From contig NW_024881522.1 of NCBI RefSeq assembly GCF_019059575.1, forward strand, positions 248,001-312,000: DNA of 64,000 bases. Direction: 5' to 3'. Both the position numbers and the translations under genes were made by a program. This document shows positions 55,683-64,000 of this stretch, one piece after another (within the stretch, counting starts at the first letter, position 1; every line of letters starts with the position of its first letter). This DNA comes from Amphibalanus amphitrite (taxonomy: Eukaryota > Arthropoda > Thecostraca > Balanomorpha > Balanidae). Under the pieces are notes generated by a model, which was given only the letters and a program-made list of their open reading frames with translations, was not told the DNA's origin and did no database searches.

Positions 55683-56389
55683 ACTCACCTTAGACTCTCA
55701 CCTGGCCCACAAACGCACACGAATCGTACCTCCAAATGGGAAAAAGATAAAAGGGGGCTCGCTCCCCCGCCGAGGAACTGAATTAACAGGACGCGCTCGA
55801 CGGCACACCGTTCCGTCAGGCGCAGCGGGCTGCCCCCACCGCTGTCGCATCCACTCCCGCCTAATGAATTTATTTTTGTTTATCTTCCGGTGGGTGAATC
55901 AAGTGGAACTCTTTTTATTTACTTTTAATGACGCTAATGGCCAGGGGTGCGCCGTCGCGCCAACTGTAGCCTCGTGAGACAGCAGGGGACGAGAGGACAA
56001 TGCCGGAGGATGTGGGGGTAGCTACTGTGGGAATGGGAAAGTGAAGGTGCTTCTGTGTGACCGGGACGGAAAAAGAGGAGCTGTTTTGTCACTAAGTTAC
56101 GACAATTGTTTTTGCTAGCAAATAAACTTGAAATTGTAGTCATATGAGAAGGTTGCTTACGAAGAATTTATAGGTAAAGGACGCAAAAATAATCACATTA
56201 ATGAAAAAGAAGAGAGACTCACGACAAAAAAAGCGCGATACATTCAAAACCAAAGCCGCACCAAAGCTGACTGACCTGTCAATAATCGTTGTTTCCTGTC
56301 CTCTTCCTAGTTCTGTTTCTGTCCTCACAGCTACCTAGTTGTCAAACGCGCTCCCTCTGAGACCACAACCGACCTCAGTTCAGATGTTG

Positions 56390-56600
56390 TTGCCAAGGGC
56401 TGGGGTCAAGGCAAGGTCAGCCGTGCCGCCTGACCGACCGGCCGGTCAGCCATGAGCCAATCAGAAGACAGCACGGCTCGCTGTCGCCGGCCCGACCCGG
56501 CCTAGCAACAGCTGGGGGCGCTGAGCAGCAGGCCGCAAGGACGTCAACGCGTGGAGGCTGGATTGGATTTCGGCACTGGTCTGCATTGCAATTGGTGAGT
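56390..56600 (+). promoter_or_regulatory. Candidate TATA-less promoter with CCAAT box and splice donor
   Basis: A GC-rich block includes GTTGCCAAGGGC, a CCAAT box in GAGCCAATCAGAAG (about 56456-56464) and CCTAGCAACAG. It ends in ATTG|GTGAGTAC, a consensus 5' splice site at 56595. Flanking DNA on both sides is AT-rich. The motif set fits a housekeeping-type promoter with a non-coding first exon; the two half-sites also resemble RFX X-box halves. No downstream exon was identified. Confidence 0.3.
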
Positions 56601-59600
56601 ACAAAAACTGTACCTACCTATTCTTTTGTTTAGTGGAGTATGAAAGAAGCATGCCACTGAAATGAGTGACCTGTCATATGCCGTTTAAAGTACCATGGCA
56701 TCAGCTGTATGGCAAAATTAGTTTAGCCGTCGTTGGCCGTTCGGATTTTCTAAAAGACTGATCGTGAAAGAGCACAGAAGCATCCATATTTGAACATGAA
56801 CAATGGTCGGACATCTTAATTTGGAACTATGTTCTTTCACCGCAACTTAAATGCGGTATCATGAAATGGTCGTTGAATTAAAAGCCATGTGCTTTCCTCC
56901 CACATAAATCCTATTATGAGTTACGTTTCCCGCAGCATCAGCACAGCTAAAACAATGAACTATTTTCCGAACAATTGGCTTTGTCTGGTGTAGGCGGTGG
57001 CTGGCGATGACTCGGCTCACAGTCATCCCATGAGCGCGGAAACGGCATCAGGCAGAGCGCCGGTGGTCCAATAATTGGGCCGGTGCTCGCCCCGCGCCCG
57101 GAAGTGCCGGGGGGAGAACAATTCGCCGGTCGGGCTCAATATCTGAGCGAAACAATCCGCCCGCTAGGCGGAATGTGAGCCAATTAGTGGGGCAGCGCTC
57201 CGAGGGCGATGTTGTTGAGCGGGTACTTCTGTAAATATAAACGGAGTAAAAGTCGCATCCATAGTCGAATTTCCAGCAAAGGCTGACACAAATAAACAGC
57301 GTCTATTTAAGGGTGACATTTTTAAGCTGACATTTTCGATCGTTTAATTAACGTGTCAGCTTATGCCAGCACATCCTGCCATGACGGGAAAACGGCGTTT
57401 CTTTCATGGTTGGCAGGGGAAAGGGAAAGGAACACATGAGGATTCGCTACCAGTTTTTCATGACAGCGGTTTCATCTAAAGATGAACAGCAGTGCAGAAG
57501 ACCAGGGACGCCAAAAAAGCACTTTAGCTGATCCTTATTATAGAGGGCAAGTCCTTATCTTTTTTATAATATTTTACGATCATGGTAAATCCGATCCGGT
57601 AGCTTTATTGCGGACGTCAAGCGGATCGTTCTGTAGCGGATCTGGCCACTCCAGCGCAAGCAAAGCCCGGTAGCGGACATGGTAGTAATGGTCTGTCCGG
57701 GCCTTCCGACCGACAGCGGACCTCGTCGCCCGAGGCTGCGTGGGACACTTCCCTGCCGACCTGAATGGAACGACGCCGGGTCCACAATAAAGGCTTGACA
57801 CCCAACATAATGGTACCGCTCTCTATCGCCACCAAAAAGTAACAAATCATAATTATCCCGTGATTTATCGACTGTTTGTCCAGGCTAACAATAGCTCTCA
57901 ATTTTGATAGCATCGCAGGCTAGGCACAATGGCTCGAAATACACAAATTATCCTGTCGCCAAGGGTCAGACGGCAATAAAATATCGTGCGTTTTTCGCCG
58001 CCCGCTGAGAAGGGTTCTATTTTGATTAGCGGCGTCCCAAATCGGCGTCGCCTGGCTACTGGGCACTACCGACACCCCGCGGCCTCCGCGCCAAATTGGC
58101 TCGGGTAATTGCCAGCGGTAATCTTATTACAACATCAGACCGGCCGGCCCCGTGGCCAGTGTTTTATGGTCGCAGCACCATTAGGCTTGTGGCGCTGTGC
58201 AAAAAGACGCCCAGACTTCGATGGGCGCCGAGATAGTGGGCGCCGGTACAAAACAGTGGCACGCTGGATGTGTATCAGTGACGGAGGCGCTGGGCCACCC
58301 GGCCCCGGTCCGACGGCCTATATGGAGGACCGGGGCAAAAGCCAGCCCGACACCGGGAATTTGTGACGTCAGAGCGTGTGTTGACGAATATAGATGTTCC
58401 ACGATTGAACTGTGCACGGTTGTTTGGTTTCGATTCCTGAGAAAATCACGCAACATTATGCGATTTAGTTTTCAGAACAAGTCATTTCCAGGGACTGTTT
58501 TGTTCAGCACATTCCCAGGTCCTGAATTGACACATATGGGACGGCTTTTTCAGAAACTACGAAAGAAGGACTGAATAGCTCAACGTAAAACATCTCAAAG
58601 GCATGTTGGTCACGATTATGTGATCACCAAAATTATCAAGTAGTTTATGATCAGTACAATGGATAAATATTATGAATGATCGTTTCAGGCCAGTTCAGTG
58701 CGGTTTTGGACGACTACCTACTGCACAGGACACAGACACTTGAGCATAGATGGTAATTGGCCAGTAATTCCTGAATTATCATCTCATTTGCCGTGATATA
58801 CTCATAAACTAATCCCCTTAAATACTGTAAACTTTGCTACAACCATAAAGCATTTACGAAGGCACGTTGCCTCCTGCATACTGCACGCCATTTTGCCATA
58901 AACCTGCACGCAGCTTCAGGCTTGCCTGTATCGTCTTTCTCCTTCGGAGGGAAGATGGAACGGGGAGAGAGGGACTGAATGAACTCACAGCACCTCTTGA
59001 CTTCTCTCTTTGTCGTACGTGCTAGCAAATCCGCGCAATGATTTGTAGAACAAATTTCCAATTTGCCGCCGGCACTTTACTGACATTCGAGCGGTGCTTA
59101 AATCACAGAAGGACACCGATAAACCGTTCTGCTGGGTAATACACCCAGACACTGTGACATTAATCACCGTGTATAACACACCGCTGCGGGCTGGCATCGG
59201 CCCACCCGGGGACCCGACAGCGGAACAATAGAAACATTCGCACGGACCGTCCGCGGCGCACGCCAGACGCGCTGAAATATAACGCACGTGCGTGAGGGGG
59301 CGATTTCGCAACCGGCCAACTTCGCAGTGTCAGAGAGCAGTTTAAGATCGTTTCAGATAGCAGGTCTAATTTGACAGTCACCATTAAGCATAAAGATAAG
59401 AGACTTCCAATCGTGTTTTAAATGGTGTCATTCATTTTCTCATCAATATGCGTAATGCGTCGTCCGCTGCAAGCACTCCTTATTGGCTTTGCTAGACCTG
59501 TGGCTAGTAGACCTTTGTTGCTAGGCCTGTGCTTTGGCTTTGACCTCTTACCTTGGAAATTGATTGAAGATAAAAAAAAAAAAAATTCGATTACTCACTC

Positions 59601-60701
59601 TTTAGAATCGTCTATACTCGTACTTGAGACTGTTCGTTTGGTATTGTTTTCCCCTAACTTTTTTATTTGCAGATACAACAGGATGAAAATTTCCCCAAGT
59701 TCACCACCAAGCAAAAGACCGTAGCAACACATTCGATGTCGAAAAACCTTCCGTAGAGTAGAAGCTGAAACGTCCTCTGCTCAAAATGTATTTTAATGGC
59801 TTGATTGCAATTACCCACACGCAGTGCCCCAGAGCCCCTTACAGGACCGGCGACTCGCCAGCATCCCCTTCCCCTGTTCTCTGTTCGGCCTTGCGAACAT
59901 CCCTGTCGTCACCGTCCGTCCCGCTATTGTTAGTGGGGCGGCCCCTCCCGCTGCGCCGGGGATCAAACGCCCTTCCTATCAGCCGCGGCTGACCGCCAGA
60001 GCCGGTCACTATAGTTGGGCACCGCGGCTGAACGATTGGTGCACGCCGGAGTGCAGGGTGCAGGCTGGTCGGCGTCCGACGTGGCTCCCCTGCACCATTG
60101 TGCAACTGATTGAAATAATTGCCCGGCATTGATTCAATAAATGCTCCGCGGAGCGCGGCTGAGAGCGACCGCGAGCAGTAAAGGGGGCGGGCCGCGCGGC
60201 GGAGCGGTCACTAAAGGTGGCCGCCGTCCGGGGGGGGGGGGGCAATAAATTGGGTGGGCAGGGCTCGAGGTCAGAGGTCGATCAGTGACATTGTGCAGGA
60301 GAGAGGGTAGGGAAGGGACGGGAGGAGCGGGGGATATGCACTGAAATTCAGGCGTGAGAAGAGGAAGGTTTGAATGTTGACTGAAGCTTTGAAATACTTT
60401 TGATGGGAAATGATGTACCAAGGGAGAGAAACATAATTAAATCCCATGCTCTCTTGTATTATAAAGATGGTTACCTAAAACCCGTTCCCACTTATTAAAC
60501 GTCAACAACAGTAAAAGGTATTTAGACCGTATGCACTTGCATTACATTATTTCGGTCATATTTAGCCCTCACGCCCCGACCTACTGACGGAGTGACGAGC
60601 CTCCTGCCACGGCGGTTGACACTGCAGTGACGTATTCCAGCCCGTATACACAGCGTTACTCCGTGATCCCCGGCGCCCGCTCTGGTGACAAACCTATGAC
60701 G
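56601..60701. other. Anonymous DNA
   Basis: No gene is recognised. There is an A-run at 59573-59584 and a G-run at 60230-60241. Open frames are short. Confidence 0.4.
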
Positions 60702-61131
60702 CACTGAAAACTTTTTTACCATTTCCTGAAGGGTAAACCCGCCATAGCATGGTAGCTTGACACACAGACGTTTTTTACCACCTTCCAGATGGTAAATTTT
60801 ACTCTTTCATGAAGAGTAAACTCGCCAGGGAGGGGTAACATGACACACAGACGTTTTTTACCATCTTCTGAATGGTAAACTCTTTTGATTTACTCTTGTC
60901 TAGAGTGTAACATTTTTTGGGTTACACTCTTTGAAAGGGTAAATCTTTAACGGAACCCTTTTTTAGGGAGTAACGCATCATCTACTCTGTGCTTTACCCT
61001 CCTACAGAGAGTATATTCTTATGGCCTACCCTTTGTCACATGGTTATGTTTACTCTTTCCTTTAGTGTAAACCCCTCAGAGGATGGTAACAGACCCACAG
61101 ACGCTTCCTTCAGAAGCTTCACGAAGCTTCT
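60702..61131 (+). repeat. GGTAAAC-rich degenerate repeat block with CACTGAAAAC start
   Basis: It begins CACTGAAAACTTTTTTACC. The phrase ACACACAGACGTTTTTTACC followed by a GGTAAA motif recurs at about 60750-60790 and 60836-60880, with degenerate copies at 60710 and 61090. GAGTAAAC/GTTTACTC motifs fill the rest. It ends near CAGAAGCTTC-AC-GAAGCTTCTG (61110-61131). The CACTGAAAAC start links it to elements at 3336 and 34023, so it may be part of a MITE whose right end I could not place. Confidence 0.55.
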
Positions 61132-64000
61132 GTTAACCGGAGCTCACCAACTAAAAAAAAAAATGTTTCAAGAGCAACAATGTAGGTATATTTGGCTTCC
61201 GTACAAACAATACGAGGGGCACACCAACCATGAACATTGTGAGACTCTTCAACTTATTCATACAAATTTGTACAAAGCGTTCAGCAATGCACAAGCGGTA
61301 AATAAACACCACGATACAACTTGAATGCAATTTGAATATGAATACAAGACATTCAGCGCCCTCATATTGGATTAGGCAGAGCGCACAATATTTGAAGTGA
61401 GCGACGGCGTTCCTGGGTGGTCGCCCGTCTGCGTGAGATAATGAGACTGGATCACTACAGTGCAAGGCTTTTTCAAAGTCACCAACAAAATGCATAAACT
61501 TGTAGCATCACAACAAAATTAATGTACGTACTCACAACACTAGGCCACGTGGCCGTGCACGGGGTCCTGTTAACCAGGTCAAATTAGCACCACTCAACGA
61601 CACGCAATGCTCTAGCACATCGGTACTTACAACAAAATGTCCACAGAGGCTCTATAGGCGATGAACAACACACAAGCACAATCACCAACGGCCACGCCGC
61701 GCGGCACCGACACTGCTCACATCCGCTCTCGGAGACCAACGGCCGAAAACTGACAGATGCGCGCGGCCTTCAAACCGCAAACGGCCGATCTCGTTTCTGA
61801 TTGGCTGATTGTTTCCATTTCAAATATCATCTTCACGAGGGTAAACAAGATCCACGCATGAAACGACTATCTGTACCCGAGTCACGATACCCAGGAGGAA
61901 AGAGTTTTCGTGATGTTCTGGATCGCGAGAGTAATATTGATATTTACATGGTAATAATACTCTTCGCTGGCGAATAAGTTCATATTAACCACGTACCGTT
62001 ACTATGCACATAATGGTAGCAGCGAGTTACCCTTTCAATATACTATTATCTTGCGGGTTTGATGAAAATGAACTCTCCAGGAGGTAGTAAAAAAGTTTTG
62101 AGTGCGGTGACTCAGGACCGGTCGGTCATCATGGGACTAATCCTGTCACAAACACGTGCACACGGTCGCCGGGGCGTGGGTGAATCACCAGATACTGTGC
62201 ACAGCTGGGAGGGATGGGGCTCACATCACTTATCGATGACATCAGAGGAGTGAGTTACCGTTGAATGACATCAGGTGGATAGAAGAGCGATATGTAGCGG
62301 AAGGAAGGAAGATGGGTAATTTACCGGATCCCTAGCTACCGCGGATCATTAGTATGTAGAAACTGGATGAAGAATCGCATTTTCTCAATGGTTCGTCAGT
62401 CGTCAACGCTGCCTAAAAAAAAAAACAATATGCACGTCGATATGACTCTGTTCAGCTACTCTGTTCAGATAACCTAATCACTGATCAATAACGCTGTTCA
62501 ACCTCTCGCTGCAGCTAACTAATCTGCAACTGATTTGTAAATTGCCATGTAGCTTCCATGGAACCCACAGTTAGCCATCGTCATAACTCCCGACTGAATA
62601 TACAGTACCGAAAACCCGCTACCAGCAGAACACTTTATTATGGACACCCCAGCTCTGAACATGACGGCATCTCGCCACTATCTCGCTAGATTTCGACGGC
62701 CCACGGAAAGGCGTGGCTATTTGGTTAATTTATTCGTCGTGTCAGGGGCGCTGATATTGGGTTTTCTATCGATAAGCTGATCGTAAAGGCGTGGGTAGAA
62801 GGCGGAGGGCGGCGGGCGAGGCTCCGGACTCCCGTTACACACAACCACCTGGCTGTCCCCGAATTAGTGGACCTTTTTGTGTACAAACTTATGGCGCCGG
62901 GATTAAATTAGATTGAGTTGCGATAGGAATCTCTGCGCCACTCCGGCCAGGTCTTATCTTAAGTGGAATAAACAGGAGCCATTAGAGGATGATTTAGGAA
63001 ATACTCGGCCGTCGAGATGTCTGGGATCTCCCCATAAACTCGGCCCGAGTTCCAACTTTTTATGCAGTGTCAGCCGGTCTGAGACGAGCGAGGAGACTGC
63101 CTCAGGGGCTTCCAAGCCATCGGCTCGCCTCTGAATGCCGGCTCGGTGCGTGAGTTGACAGATTTCCGGTAATAAAGTCGTTGGCAGATGTCTTTACGAC
63201 TCTGGTTTTTGCGTTTTCCCGGGCGATTTATAACCCCCTGCGTCGGACCCGAAAGGCTTGATTTGAAAAATGATTCGAGCGTGAAATATGGTTCGTATCA
63301 CACACCAACCCAACGAACAGGTCATCTTTGTCTGTAATGAGCAAAAGTCCAGGTATCTTCCTATTTATCTTCCTTATCAATGCGCATCGGCAGCTGTTTA
63401 TAAAAAAGCTGTCATTTTTTGGTCAACTGTCGTTACAAAGTGAAACGATAACCATTTGTTCAAACATCACCGGGACAAAGCTGGCCGAAAAAGAGCGCCC
63501 ACTCTCCGCCCGACCACCGTCGCCTCTCATTTCGCTGATGACTTTCGGGGCCTGTCAGCGTTCCATCACCCCCGCCCGGCGCGGCGGCCCACGCGCACGT
63601 TTCAGGTAATCACTTCTTGTCCATTCATCACTGAGTGGGTGACGGCGCCGGGACACGCCCGTCGCCATTCATACGGTCTGTGGGCCGGCCTGTGCCGGTC
63701 ACAGCGGCCCATTGTGCGCCGCGTCCGTGCTGTGTGGCCAGCCCTCCAGCCGCGCTACTGTAGACACTGTGGACAAAGGCGCGGAGACGTCCGATTAGCC
63801 TGTGTCGTCCCACCCTGGCCTGACGCCCGCCTGCGCGCCCCATTCCGAACGTGACTACATCAGAGGCACAACGGAACGGGTCCAGTCCCGTCTTACCTCG
63901 CCTGGCGCCGAGCCGACCCAACGCAGCCACCGATGTCCTTTCCGGGAGGTGAACAGAAGGAAGCCTTTCTCTCGGTGACACGTAGCTCGCGACGGGCGGT
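61132..64000. other. Anonymous DNA
   Basis: No gene, RNA or mobile element is recognised. GC-rich frames near 63480-63980 occur on both strands and have no domain. Confidence 0.4.

Overview
The window looks like nuclear DNA of an arthropod, possibly a crustacean. The reasons are an interstitial TTAGG block (the arthropod telomere unit), a BEL/Pao LTR retrotransposon, a tRNA-derived SINE, many short DNA transposons, long AG/CT microsatellites, and GC-rich islands between AT-rich stretches with no compact gene order. No bacterial operon, CRISPR array, rRNA gene or intact stand-alone tRNA gene is seen. I found no confidently intact host protein gene. Almost everything that can be named is mobile DNA, much of it dissectable because target-site duplications (TSDs) survive.

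Layout. 1-8.2 kb: mostly anonymous DNA with a near-perfect 297-bp foldback (3336-3632), a 41-bp tandem array ending in a TATA box (3901-4137), a 197-bp hAT MITE with an 8-bp TSD (6409-6605), AG repeats enclosing TTAGG repeats, and a TATA/splice-donor promoter candidate (7962-8027). 8.2-13.2 kb: a possible 5-kb TA-flanked element with CGGGCTC subterminal repeats. It encloses a frameshifted minus-strand gene-like segment with an AT-hook (9.28-10.31 kb) and a decayed non-LTR RNase H fragment (10.32-11.24 kb). 16.3-18.9 kb: a Transib-like element (TIR starting CACTATG, 5-bp TSD CGGTG) carrying a GACTCC minisatellite, a TTAA-type MITE end and a SINE. 19.4-23.4 kb: a 4.0-kb TA-flanked element that splits a 25-bp tandem array and carries nested MITEs. 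24.5-25.1 kb: one hAT MITE inserted in the last 8 bp of another. 27.97-29.61 kb: a 5'-truncated non-LTR retrotransposon with a 12-bp TSD and an open reading frame.

36.7-49.6 kb is the main element: a BEL/Pao retrotransposon with 832-bp LTRs that look identical, a TTGAT TSD, primer-binding site, polypurine tract and a long gag-pol frame. The frame is broken near its end by a 4.7-kb TIR-bounded insertion. That insertion carries three TTAA-flanked MITEs placed end to end and one hAT MITE. 49.6-64 kb is largely anonymous, with a CT microsatellite, a CCAAT/splice-donor promoter candidate (56.4-56.6 kb) and a GGTAAAC repeat block (60.7-61.1 kb).

The most interesting signal is in the TTAA-flanked, piggyBac-style MITEs. 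They share a G-run/C-run hairpin just inside their ends and are packed with AGGTCA/TGACCT half-sites. Three copies contain a perfect AGGTCA-N-TGACCT palindrome, the classic form of an ecdysone/nuclear-receptor response element. If bound in vivo, these elements would be a means of spreading hormone-responsive sites. All family names are from recognised motifs and structure; no database search was run.
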